Notes under the pieces: generated by a model | Told to the model about the DNA's origin: nothing | What the model saw: only the letters and a program-made list of their open reading frames with translations | Databases searched by the model: none | Translations under genes and position numbers: made by a program | Source of the DNA: Roseobacter sinensis | GTDB taxonomy: Bacteria > Pseudomonadota > Alphaproteobacteria > Rhodobacterales > Rhodobacteraceae | DNA: 64,000 nucleotides | Assembly (NCBI RefSeq): GCF_025755255.1 | Contig: NZ_JALIEB010000011.1 | Span: 62,001 to 126,000 of the forward strand | Direction of reading: 5' to 3' | Shown here: in pieces, positions 18,022-28,794 of the stretch | How positions within the stretch are numbered: position 1 is the first letter of the stretch | Layout: each line of letters begins with the position of its first letter

Positions 18022-20196
18022 ATGACGCAAGCCGACTTTCTCAAGACCGACTTCCCCGACGCCACGGAGATGCCGGAGCTCGACGCGAGCGGGCCCGGCC
18101 GCTTCTTCAACCGCGAGCTCAGCTGGCTCGGGTTCAACTGGCGCGTGGTACAAGAGGCCGAGAACCCGCGCGTGCCGCTGCTCGAACGCCTGCGGTTCCT
18201 GTCGATCTCGGCGGCCAATCTCGATGAGTTCTACACAGTGCGCGTCGCGGGCCTGCGCGAGCTGGCGCATGCCGGCAACACCACGCCCGCCGCCGACGGC
18301 CTCAGCCCGGCCGAGCAGCTGCGGCTGATCGACGAGAACGCGCGCCGCCTTCTGGAGACCCAGCAGCGCGTCCTGGTCGATCTGTTCAAGGAGATGGAGG
18401 CGGAAAACATCTCGGTGCTGCGTCCCGCTGACCTGACCAAGAGTGACCTCAGCTACCTCGATGAGGTGTTCCTCACGCAGGTCTTCGCGGTGCTCTCGCC
18501 GCTGGCGATTGATCCCGCGCACCCCTTCCCCTTCATCCCGAACACCGGCTACGCGCTGGCGCTGCAGCTTGAACGGATCTCGGACAAACGCCCGCTGCAG
18601 GCCTTGCTGCCGATCCCGGCGCAGATCGACCGATTTGTCGCGCTGCCCGCCGACGACGGGCACCACCGGTTCCTGCCGCTCGAGGAGCTTCTGGTGCTCA
18701 ACGTCGGCGGTCTTTTTCCGGGCTACAAGCTGAAGGCGTATTTCGAATTCCGAGTGCTGCGCGACAGCGATCTGGAGGTCGAAGAGGAAGCCGAAGACCT
18801 CGTGCGCGAGTTCGAGGTGGCACTGAAGCGGCGCAGGCGCGGCGAGGTCGTCCGGCTGACCCATTCCGCGGGCGCCCCTGAAGCTCTGAAATCCGTGATC
18901 ATGGAAGAACTCGGCGTCGGCCCGGAGGAAGTGATTGAGATCAACGGGATGATCGGCTCTGCCGATCTCAAGGAGCTGGTGCTGGAGTCGCGCCCCGACC
19001 TGCTCTGGCCCATGTTCACCCCGCGTGTTCCGGAGCGGGTCATGGACCACGATGGCGATATGCTCGCCGCCATCCGCTCGAAGGACATGCTGTTGCACCA
19101 CCCCTACGAGACCTTCGACATGGTCGTCCGTTTCCTGCAACAGGCCGCGCGCGACCCGCAAGTGGTCGCGATCAAGCAGACGCTTTATCGCACGTCCCGC
19201 GACAGCCCGATCGTCGAGGCGCTCTGCGAAGCGGCCGAGGACGGCAAGTCCGTCACCGCGCTGGTCGAGCTCAAGGCCCGTTTCGACGAGGCGGCAAACA
19301 TTCGGCAGTCCCGCCGCCTGGAACGGGCCGGCGCGCATGTGGTCTACGGTTTCCTCGACCTCAAGACCCACGCCAAAATCTCCACGGTGGTGCGGCGCGA
19401 AGGCAACCAGCTTGTGACCTACACGCACTATGGGACCGGGAACTATCACCCGATCACCGCACGTATCTACACCGATCTGTCGCTCTTCACCTGTGATGCG
19501 CGGCTCGGGCGGGATGCCACGAAGGTGTTCAACTTCCTGTCCGGCTACGCTCAGCCCGAAAGCCTCGACAATCTGGCGATTTCGCCCACCACGCTGAAAC
19601 CGCGGCTTCTGGAGCTGATTGCGGCGGAGGCGGCCCATGCCCGCGCCGGAAAACCCGCGGTCATCTGGGCCAAGATGAATTCACTCATCGACAGCGAAGT
19701 CATCGACGCGCTTTATGCGGCCTCGCAGGAAGGTGTGAAGATCAGCTTGGTGATCCGGGGCATCTGCGGGTTGCGTCCGGGCATCAAGGGGCTGAGCGAC
19801 AACATCCGGGTGAAGTCGATCGTCGGGCGCTTTCTGGAGCACTCACGCATCGTCTGCTTCGGCAACGGCGAGGGTCTGCCGCACAAGAAGGCGCGCGTCT
19901 TCATCTCCTCGGCCGACTGGATGGGGCGCAACCTGAACCGGCGCGTCGAAACCCTGGTGGAAATCGAAAACCCGACGGTGAAGGCGCAGATTGTCAGCCA
20001 GATCATGGCCGCGAATCTCGCCGACGTGGCCCAAAGCTGGATCATGGGGCCGGATGGTGGCTTCGAACGCCCGCCCGTTCCGGAAGGCGCGTTCGCGTTC
20101 AACTGCCACCGGTTCTTCATGGAAAACCCCTCGCTCTCGGGGCGCGGCTCGGCGGGCGCGTCGGATGTGCCCAAGCTGACCCACACCGAGGACTGA
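18022..20196 (+). CDS. ppk1: polyphosphate kinase 1
   Basis: PPK1 polymerises the gamma phosphate of ATP into inorganic polyphosphate. The 724-residue product has the N-terminal [16 protein letters not shown] signature, the central core with the phospho-accepting His region [17 protein letters not shown] (near residue 467), and the C-terminal phospholipase-D-like halves including [18 protein letters not shown]. Start at 18022 is preceded by AAGG; a longer in-frame extension is not conserved in type. It lies between hda-like and ppx genes, pairing polyphosphate synthesis with breakdown. Confidence 0.96.
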   Translation: MTQADFLKTDFPDATEMPELDASGPGRFFNRELSWLGFNWRVVQEAENPRVPLLERLRFLSISAANLDEFYTVRVAGLRELAHAGNTTPAADGLSPAEQLRLIDENARRLLETQQRVLVDLFKEMEAENISVLRPADLTKSDLSYLDEVFLTQVFAVLSPLAIDPAHPFPFIPNTGYALALQLERISDKRPLQALLPIPAQIDRFVALPADDGHHRFLPLEELLVLNVGGLFPGYKLKAYFEFRVLRDSDLEVEEEAEDLVREFEVALKRRRRGEVVRLTHSAGAPEALKSVIMEELGVGPEEVIEINGMIGSADLKELVLESRPDLLWPMFTPRVPERVMDHDGDMLAAIRSKDMLLHHPYETFDMVVRFLQQAARDPQVVAIKQTLYRTSRDSPIVEALCEAAEDGKSVTALVELKARFDEAANIRQSRRLERAGAHVVYGFLDLKTHAKISTVVRREGNQLVTYTHYGTGNYHPITARIYTDLSLFTCDARLGRDATKVFNFLSGYAQPESLDNLAISPTTLKPRLLELIAAEAAHARAGKPAVIWAKMNSLIDSEVIDALYAASQEGVKISLVIRGICGLRPGIKGLSDNIRVKSIVGRFLEHSRIVCFGNGEGLPHKKARVFISSADWMGRNLNRRVETLVEIENPTVKAQIVSQIMAANLADVAQSWIMGPDGGFERPPVPEGAFAFNCHRFFMENPSLSGRGSAGASDVPKLTHTED

Positions 20197-20234
20197 GCAC
20201 GGCCCTCCGGTATCGGAGCCCCCTCTGCACCCTG

Positions 20235-20269
20235 CCCTGTGTTGACCGATGAGCAATTTTTGCACAGGG
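20235..20269 (+). terminator. possible stem-loop between ppk1 and ppx
   Basis: CCCTGTG (20235-20241) pairs with CACAGGG (20263-20269) around a 21-base loop that contains a run of five T residues. The loop is long and no U-run follows the stem, so termination is doubtful; it may be a processing or attenuation signal between ppk1 and ppx. Confidence 0.25.
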
Positions 20270-20296
20270 TAGCGCCAGCAAGGACCGGATGACGCC

Positions 20297-21886
20297 ATGA
20301 ACCAAGCCACCGAACTCCCCGATCTTGCAGGGGCACAGGGCGATCACCCGGACGTCGGCCTCTTTGGCAGGCCGCTCTTTCAGGATCCAAGTGCGCGGGC
20401 GCTGTCACGGGTCGGCGTGGTGGATGTGGGCTCGAACTCGGTCCGGCTGGTTGTGTTCGATGGCGCCGCCCGTTCGCCCGCATACTTCTACAACGAAAAG
20501 ATCATGTGTGCGCTTGGCGCCGGGCTGTCTGAGAGCGGGCGGCTCAACCCCGAGGGCCGGGTCCGGGCGCTGAATGCGCTGCGCCGGTTCCAGCATCTGG
20601 CCCAGGGCATGGGGCTGCCCGAACTGACCGTCGTGGCCACGGCCGCCGTCCGCGATGCGGAAGACGGCCCGGCCTTCCGCGAGGAGGTGCTGCGCGAGAC
20701 GGGGCTGCGGATCTGGGTGATCGACGGCGAGGAGGAAGCCCGGCTCTCGGCCCAAGGGGTGCTGCTGGGCTGGCCGGGGTCCTACGGGCTGGTCTGCGAC
20801 ATCGGCGGCTCCTCGATGGAACTGGCCGAGATCTCGGGCGGCCGGGTCGGACGACGCGTGACCTCCTCGCTCGGCCCCCTGAAGCTGCTGGAGATCAGGG
20901 GCGGCAAGCGCGCCCGCAAAGCGCACATCAAGGAAACGATGCTGCAGCTGCAGGAAAAGATGGGCCCGCAACGGGATCGTCTGTTTCTGGTCGGCGGGTC
21001 CTGGCGCGCGATTGCGCGGATCGACATGTACCGCCGCGGCTACCCGCTGCACGTTCTGCATGAATACCGCATGACCGCGCGCAGTGTCAGCGCGACGGTC
21101 CAATTCATCGAAGGCTCGGATCTCGACGAGTTGCGCGGGGCCTGCGGCATCTCTTCGGCGCGGATGAGCCTTGTGCCGCTGGCGACCGAGGTCCTCAGCC
21201 GTCTGGTCAAGACCTTCCGGCCCAAGGACATCGCGATCTCGAGCTATGGCATTCGCGAAGGCATGCTCTATGAGCAGATGCCGCAACGGCTGCGCGACCG
21301 CGACCCGCTGATCGAGGCCTGCCGCTTTGCCGAGGCCAAGGATGCGCGGATGCCCGGCTTCGGCAAGCTGCTCTATGCCTTCATCCATCCCCTCTTCCGC
21401 TCCATGCCGGAGCAGCGGCGCCGGCTGGTCAAGGCGGCCTGCCTGCTGCATGACGTGAGCTGGCGCGCGCATCCCGACTACCGCGCAGAAACCTGTTTCG
21501 ACAACGCGACCCGCGCCAACCTCGGAGGGCTGAAACACTCCGAGCGCGTCTTTCTCGGGCTTGCTCTGCTGCACCGCTATTCGAACAAACGCGAGGGCAC
21601 GCGGTTCGAAAGCTTGTACGAGCTGATCGACGAGAAGTCCCAGCTGGAGGCCGAAGTCCTCGGCAAGGCCATGCGCTTTGGCGCCATGCTCTGGATGACC
21701 GCGGATGCCGAACGCGGCACGCTGAAGTGGTTTCCCAAGAAAAAGGAACTGCATCTGCGGCTGACACCCGACATGGTGCCGCTGTTCGGCGAGGTGGCGG
21801 AGGCGCGGCTCATGTCGCTGGGCAGCTCGCTCGGCGCCGATGTCAAGATCAAGAGACTGCGGCGGCCCGCTCAGAGATCGATCTGA
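20297..21886 (+). CDS. ppx: exopolyphosphatase, Ppx/GppA family
   Basis: Ppx removes terminal phosphates from polyphosphate. The 529-residue product has the actin-fold phosphate loops VDVGSNSVRLVVFDG (near residue 40) and CDIGGSSMELAEI, the VVATAAVRDA stretch, and a long C-terminal HD-like domain (LLHDVSW, LGGLKHSERVFLGLA) typical of Ppx over GppA. The N-terminus carries about 35 extra residues before the core. The start ATG at 20297 has AGGA upstream. It directly follows ppk1 and its end overlaps the convergent small secreted protein gene by 16 bases. Confidence 0.93.
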   Translation: MNQATELPDLAGAQGDHPDVGLFGRPLFQDPSARALSRVGVVDVGSNSVRLVVFDGAARSPAYFYNEKIMCALGAGLSESGRLNPEGRVRALNALRRFQHLAQGMGLPELTVVATAAVRDAEDGPAFREEVLRETGLRIWVIDGEEEARLSAQGVLLGWPGSYGLVCDIGGSSMELAEISGGRVGRRVTSSLGPLKLLEIRGGKRARKAHIKETMLQLQEKMGPQRDRLFLVGGSWRAIARIDMYRRGYPLHVLHEYRMTARSVSATVQFIEGSDLDELRGACGISSARMSLVPLATEVLSRLVKTFRPKDIAISSYGIREGMLYEQMPQRLRDRDPLIEACRFAEAKDARMPGFGKLLYAFIHPLFRSMPEQRRRLVKAACLLHDVSWRAHPDYRAETCFDNATRANLGGLKHSERVFLGLALLHRYSNKREGTRFESLYELIDEKSQLEAEVLGKAMRFGAMLWMTADAERGTLKWFPKKKELHLRLTPDMVPLFGEVAEARLMSLGSSLGADVKIKRLRRPAQRSI

Positions 21887-22194
21887 GGCTGCAACTCTGG
21901 CGCGGGCTCGTCCTCGGGTTTGCGGCGGATGATGATGTCGCCATTGGGCAGCACCTCGGGCGCTTCATAGACCGACCAATCCTCGACCTGATCCATCAGA
22001 TCCGCCAGCGCCGGGCCCATCTGATCCATGAACCCGCGCATGCTATCGAGCGCGGGCTCCATCTCCAGAAGCAGCCCTTCGAGGAACTGCTGGGCCCCGC
22101 GCTCCATCATCGAGGGCGCGTCTTCGTCCTCCTGCGCCGCCAGAGGCAGCGCAGCCAGGCCACAGGCAAAAAAGACGATCAAAACCCGTTTCAT
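21871..22194 (-). CDS. small secreted acidic protein, Rhodobacterales-conserved
   Basis: The 107-residue product begins with a signal peptide (MKRVLIVFFACGLAALPLAA) and is then helical, with repeated PALxxMxxFMxQMGPALADLM pattern and a C-terminal EVLPNGDIIIRRKP strand segment. I recall close relatives throughout Rhodobacterales, some mislabelled as AAA ATPases although there is no Walker motif here. Function unknown. The ATG at 22194 starts the signal peptide; the longer frame to 22242 does not. The 3' end overlaps ppx by 16 bases. Confidence 0.75.
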   Translation of the reverse strand: MKRVLIVFFACGLAALPLAAQEDEDAPSMMERGAQQFLEGLLLEMEPALDSMRGFMDQMGPALADLMDQVEDWSVYEAPEVLPNGDIIIRRKPEDEPAPELQPQIDL

Positions 22195-22231
22195 ACCCCA
22201 GATATACGCCTCTTGCCGCGATTCTTCGAGG

Positions 22232-23236
22232 TCAGATCTCAAGGTCCATCGTCACGGGGAAATGATCTGACGCGGTGACAAGCGCCTCTCGCAGCGCAGC
22301 GTCCGCCCAACACTCCGGATCGTCCAGAGGATGCCAGATGCGCCAGGCGGGCCCCCGATCCCGAAGTTCGGCCGACACCATGATGTAATCGAGCAGCGCC
22401 TGGAGATAGCGCTTTTCCTGCTGAATCCAGAACCGCGCCGAGGTCGGTGCAGCGCCTAAGCGCGCCGAAAGCGCCAGTCGCGCATGCGGATCAAAGAGCG
22501 CCCCCTCCGGCCCGTCCATCACGATCTCGACGGAGGAGCGGCCAAAGAGCCCCTCGAATTCGTCCAGCCCCGGCCCATCGTTCAGATCTCCCATGACCAT
22601 GACCGGGCGGTTCTCGGCCAACAGCTGATCGATGCGGGCCCGCAACCATATCGCCTGCGCCAATTGCTTGCGCCGGTTGGCAATCGCAAGCTTCATCGCG
22701 TGCGCCGTGTTGCGTGCGCCATGCGGCGCTTTTGACTTCAGATGTGCACCGATCAGGCTGAACGCGGTGCCCGAAGCCGTTTCGATGTCCAGCTCCAGCG
22801 GCGGCTTGGAGAACCTCACCTGGTCCCGCGTGGCGTCGATATCCAGATCAATCTCGAAGGTGCCATCGAACCGGGGAACCGAGGCGGTTCCGGGCCGCGG
22901 CGCATGGCGCGCGGTCACCCGGTCGGGATCGTAGAGCAGCGCGATTTCTTGCTGCGTTTCGTTCATGAACCCCATCACGGCCGTCCGCGCGCGCAGATCG
23001 AAGTGGCCTGCGAAATCCTCCAGCGCGGCAACGGTCTGGCGTTTGCTGTTGGCATCGGGGGCTTCCACCACGAGAACCGCATCCGCATCCAGCCGCCGGA
23101 ATACCTCGCCCAATGCGGTCGCCTGCTCGGCCCGGGTCACGTTATGGCGGGCCGACCATGCGGTATCCATCTGCAACCGGCTGTCGTCATCAAAGAGCGA
23201 TGTGAACCATTCGACGTTGTAGGTCGCAAAGCGCAT
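22232..23236 (-). CDS. endonuclease/exonuclease/phosphatase family protein
   Basis: The 334-residue product belongs to the EEP fold: metal-binding RFATYNVEWF at the N-terminus, DADAVLVVEAPD, IGAHLKSKAPHG, VMVMGDLNDGP, and the C-terminal ASDHFPVTMDL His motif. Substrate could be DNA, phospholipid or sugar phosphate. Its ATG shares one base with the stop of the upstream DnaJ-domain gene (TAATG), so the two are coupled. No signal peptide is seen, suggesting a cytoplasmic enzyme. Confidence 0.85.
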   Translation of the reverse strand: MRFATYNVEWFTSLFDDDSRLQMDTAWSARHNVTRAEQATALGEVFRRLDADAVLVVEAPDANSKRQTVAALEDFAGHFDLRARTAVMGFMNETQQEIALLYDPDRVTARHAPRPGTASVPRFDGTFEIDLDIDATRDQVRFSKPPLELDIETASGTAFSLIGAHLKSKAPHGARNTAHAMKLAIANRRKQLAQAIWLRARIDQLLAENRPVMVMGDLNDGPGLDEFEGLFGRSSVEIVMDGPEGALFDPHARLALSARLGAAPTSARFWIQQEKRYLQALLDYIMVSAELRDRGPAWRIWHPLDDPECWADAALREALVTASDHFPVTMDLEI

Positions 23237-23916
23237 TACGCCTCGGCGCCTGCGATCTCGTCCCAGGCACGGTTGATGTCGGCCATCCGCTTTTGCGCCA
23301 GTTGCATCGCTTCCTCGGGCAGCCCCCGCGCCATCATCGCGTCCGGGTGATTTTCCCGCACCAAACGGCGCCACGCCTTGCGGATCTCGTCCAGCGAGGC
23401 ATCAGGCGTCACACCAAGCACGGCGTAGGGATCGCGGTAGGCATCCGGTGCAAAGCGCACGCGCAGGCTGTTGAACTCCGCCTGTGGCAGCCCGAAAATC
23501 TCTGTCACGCGTTCCAGAAACGCATCTTCGTTCGGGTGATAGAAGCCATCCGCCATCGCAATGTGAAACAGCCCCTCCAGCAGATCGCGCAGCGTCTCGG
23601 GCTGGGCAGAGAACATGTCGCGGATGCGCGTGGCGTATTCCTCGTACCCCGCCACGTCCTGACGCGCGAGGTTGAAGACGCGGGCCGCGCCCTGCTCGTC
23701 CTGGGCGGCGATGTGGAACACCTCCTTGAAGGCGGTCACCTCGTCGCGCGTCACCTGCCCGTCGGCCTTGGCCATCTTGGCCCCCAACGCGATCACCGCG
23801 ATGGTAAAGGCCACGGAACGTTCCGGCGGGCTGCGCAGGCGGTCGAAGACCGTCGACAGGCTCTCGCCGGCGGCAAGAGCCGCCAGCGCGTCCGATATGC
23901 GGGACCAGATGGACAT
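23236..23916 (-). CDS. DjlA-like co-chaperone: TerB-like domain plus J domain
   Basis: The 226-residue product has an N-terminal TerB/DjlA-type helical domain (AKMAKADGQVTRDEVTAFKE, FHIAAQ, IAMADGFYHPNEDAFLERV) and a C-terminal J domain, DPYAVLGVTPDASLDEIRKA, with the HPD tripeptide in RENHPDAMM. J domains stimulate DnaK ATPase activity. Unlike E. coli DjlA there is no N-terminal membrane anchor. It lies between the GNAT gene and the EEP gene in a minus-strand series and shares one base with the latter. Confidence 0.88.
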   Translation of the reverse strand: MSIWSRISDALAALAAGESLSTVFDRLRSPPERSVAFTIAVIALGAKMAKADGQVTRDEVTAFKEVFHIAAQDEQGAARVFNLARQDVAGYEEYATRIRDMFSAQPETLRDLLEGLFHIAMADGFYHPNEDAFLERVTEIFGLPQAEFNSLRVRFAPDAYRDPYAVLGVTPDASLDEIRKAWRRLVRENHPDAMMARGLPEEAMQLAQKRMADINRAWDEIAGAEA

Positions 23917-23968
23917 CGTCTGCAGCTTAGCGTCTGACCCGGGGGAAGTCAGGTGGCGAAGCGCCGGG

Positions 23969-24445
23969 TCAGAGGATTTTCTGCATCAGCACAAGGTCGA
24001 GCCAACGGTCCGCCTTGCGGCCCACCTCCGGCATGCGTGCAACCTCGGCATAGCCCAGACGCGCATGAAATGCCTGTGCCGCGATATTGGTCTGGCTGAT
24101 CCCGCCGACCATCACATGCTTTCCGTCCGCCCGGGCCGCCTCTTCCGCGGCCAGCATAAGCCGGCGTCCGACCCCGGCGCGTTGCGTGGTGGACGCAACG
24201 ATCACCGTATGCTCGACCGTCGCCGCATAGCCTGGCCCCGCCCGAAACGGACCGAACGTCACGAAGCCGCCACATGCCCCGGCACTTTCGGCGACGAAAA
24301 CAGCGCCGCGGCGCTCCGAGATCAGAGCTTCGATCTCCGCATCGGTCTTCTCGACCGTGGTGAAGGTCGACAGCGTCTCGCGGATCATCGCGTTCCACAG
24401 TGCGGCAATGGCTGGGGCGTCCACCGGTTCGGCAGGGCGGATCAT
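23969..24445 (-). CDS. GNAT family N-acetyltransferase (phosphinothricin acetyltransferase-like)
   Basis: The 158-residue product resembles PAT/Bar-type acetyltransferases: start IRPAEPVDAPAIAALWNAMI, central TVEHTVIVASTTQRAGVGRRLM with the acetyl-CoA loop QRAGVGRRL, and FHARLGYAEVARMPEVG near the end. Such enzymes acetylate small amines, for example methionine sulfoximine. The start overlaps the end of the VOC gene by four bases (ATGA), so they are coupled. Confidence 0.88.
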   Translation of the reverse strand: MIRPAEPVDAPAIAALWNAMIRETLSTFTTVEKTDAEIEALISERRGAVFVAESAGACGGFVTFGPFRAGPGYAATVEHTVIVASTTQRAGVGRRLMLAAEEAARADGKHVMVGGISQTNIAAQAFHARLGYAEVARMPEVGRKADRWLDLVLMQKIL

Positions 24446-25095
24446 GACGACAGCGTCCGGGGACCGTGCGGGGTCTCAAAATCGGCGACAAGCGCAGGGG
24501 CGCCGGCGTCGAAATACAGGCGATCATCCTGCAAGCGCGATCCGAAAAGGGCGCGCAGCGCATCGGCCTCGGGATGCTGCACGGTCAGGCGGCGCAACCG
24601 CACGCCTCTGGGCTCCAGCATCTGCGCGGGGTGGATCGGCGTGTCCCATTGAATGAGCGCGGGCGCGCAATTGTCGAAGGGCAGACCGCCGCTTTCCGGC
24701 ACGGCCATGCGCCAGCGCAGCGCGGCGCGTCTCAGTGCAACAGGCTGCCCCATCCCGGCCGGAAGGTCGCCAAGCGCCATCGGCAGATCGGAGACCTGGC
24801 AAATCCAGTTCGTGAGCCGCGCCGACCCGCGGAAGCGATCGAGATCGAACCAGCGCGCCCGCTCCGGCGCGGGGGCTGCGGGGTTCACCGCGATGGCCTC
24901 GAGGTAGAGGCCATCCTCGAGGCCGAGCAGCGCGTTGTGGGTGTGAAAGACCGCATGTTCCCCGCCGGGTTGCATCGGCACGCCGAGCGCCTCCTCGACG
25001 CGGGCCTGGGCCTGCTCCAGCGTCTCACCTGCGACCGCCAGATGATCGAGCCGCATCTCGGCACCCGTCCCATCGGCTGGCGTGAAGTCCGGCAT
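24442..25095 (-). CDS. VOC-superfamily glyoxalase-like protein
   Basis: The 217-residue protein begins its conserved part with RLDHLAVAGETLEQA, then FHTHNALLGLEDGLYLEAIAV, typical of the Glyoxalase_3-like family, with a second half carrying DTPIHPAQ. Function unknown; it is too long and too divergent to be assigned as methylmalonyl-CoA epimerase (about 135 residues), although it sits four bases downstream of the mutase gene. Two starts are possible: 25095 and 25056 (MRLDHLAV); the second has a GGGACGGG stretch upstream and may be the true one. Confidence 0.75.
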   Translation of the reverse strand: MPDFTPADGTGAEMRLDHLAVAGETLEQAQARVEEALGVPMQPGGEHAVFHTHNALLGLEDGLYLEAIAVNPAAPAPERARWFDLDRFRGSARLTNWICQVSDLPMALGDLPAGMGQPVALRRAALRWRMAVPESGGLPFDNCAPALIQWDTPIHPAQMLEPRGVRLRRLTVQHPEADALRALFGSRLQDDRLYFDAGAPALVADFETPHGPRTLSS

Positions 25096-25099
25096 GGCC

Positions 25100-27229
<2,130 letters not shown>

Positions 27230-28298
27230 TCCCATGTCCTTCTGTCGGAGCGCCGGCTGGCAGGCTTGATGCTGCTCTTGTCCGGGCTCGGTCCTCTGTC
27301 AGCGTGGCAAGGCCGTCTGCACCGGCAACAAGCCACATCATGTCGTCCGCATAAGCCTCTCTGAGCGCTGCGGTTTCTTCTGGTGTAAAGGGGTTCCACC
27401 GGCCCATCCCGAAGGGCAATGCCGATCCATCGGCGCCGCAGTCGGCGAGAACCCGGCGCAGCTCTGGCAGGCTGGGCGCCTGGTTCAACCACACGCGATC
27501 CGCGTCGCGCGGCGCCGCGACACCGACGCCATGTTCCAACAGGGCGTTCGGACGCCCCGCGAAGGCCTCGAACGGCATCACGCGGATCTCCGTCCCCGGC
27601 ATGGCGGCGGCCAGATCGGTCACCACATCGCGCCAGCTGCGCGTCGCTTGCGCAATCTTGCGCAACCCGTCAGGGTCCGGGATCGGGTGGCCGTGCGCGG
27701 CGCCGTAGGCAATGGCCGAGCTCCAATAGTACTCGAGGCTTCGCGGCGACAGGATCACCGTTGAAAGCTGGCCGTCCAACGCACGCGCAAAACATGCCAT
27801 GCGCGCGCCGATGTCCGGATAGAGGCTGCCGGTGCGAATGTTGTCCTTCAGGGATCCGATCATGTTTTCGTCACTGATCAGCAGCATCCGCAACCCGCGC
27901 GCCTGTGCCGCCGAAAGCTGCAGTTGGATCCGGGCTTCGGCGCGGCGGCTGAGGTCCCGCGCCTTGGCGGTCCGGGTCTTGGAAACCAGACCGGAAAACA
28001 GCCCACGGCGCGTCCGGCCGGGCCCCCAATAGCCCGTCTGGGCCGTGTTCAGCGTCTCTGCCTGCCGACGCAGGTAGTCCTGAAATGTCTTTGTTCCGGT
28101 GCGATGGGCACCCAGGTGAAGGATCACGTCCATGGCATGTCTGGCCCGATGAGAATCGGCCGCCCCGTCCGGCCGGTGTGATGGGGTTGTCGGTAACATT
28201 ACACGCAATCTCTTGCTGCGGATTTAATGGTAAATAAGCGCGGATTACCCATCGCATATCTGGAGGAGAGGCCTATATTGGAGCACACAGGAGGCACG

Positions 28299-28763
28299 AT
28301 GAGACCAATACTACCCATTGTTCTGGCTTGCTTTTTTGCCAACACCACTGCAGCGCAAACCGCCGAAGCGGAGCCGGAGACAGACCTCTTCGTCACGATG
28401 GATGAAGTCGATTTGAACCAATTTAAGTGGGAAAAACGTCCCGTGGTTGTGTTCTCCGACAGTGAAAACAACCCGGCCTTCATCGAACAGATGCAGCTTT
28501 TGCGCGAACGGCCGGCTGAATTGATCGAACGCGACGTGGTCGTCATCGTCGACACCGACCCCGACGCGCAGTCGGATCTGCGGCGGAAACTGCGCCCGCG
28601 CGAGTTCATGCTGGTGATCATCGGCAAGGATGGCGGGGTCAAACTGCGCAAGCCCTTCCCGTGGGACATCCGCGAGATCAGCCGCAGCATCGACAAGATG
28701 CCCATGCGGCAGCGCGAAATCCGCGAAGAGAAGGATCGCGCCCGCGGCGCCGTGCCCGGCTGA
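28299..28763 (+). CDS. DUF4174 domain secreted protein
   Basis: The 154-residue product has a signal peptide (PILPIVLACFFANTTAAQT) and then a DUF4174 domain, a thioredoxin-like fold without the catalytic CxxC, recognisable from the KRPVVVFSD start, INPAFIEQMQLL-like helix and FMLVIIGKDGGVKLRKPFPWD. Function unknown. A perfect GGAGG five bases before the ATG at 28299 fixes the start. It lies between pccA and the sulfotransferase gene but on the opposite strand, and converges on pccA. Confidence 0.85.
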   Translation: MRPILPIVLACFFANTTAAQTAEAEPETDLFVTMDEVDLNQFKWEKRPVVVFSDSENNPAFIEQMQLLRERPAELIERDVVVIVDTDPDAQSDLRRKLRPREFMLVIIGKDGGVKLRKPFPWDIREISRSIDKMPMRQREIREEKDRARGAVPG

Positions 28764-28794
28764 GCGCCATCGCGCCTGGTATAGGCGCAGCCTC

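Noticed and set aside
21871-22194. AAA+ ATPase label for the small secreted protein
   Set aside because: No Walker A or B; the protein is a 107-residue secreted helix-rich protein.
24442-25095. Methylmalonyl-CoA epimerase
   Set aside because: Adjacent to the mutase and of VOC type, but much longer than epimerases and closest to the Glyoxalase_3-like group.
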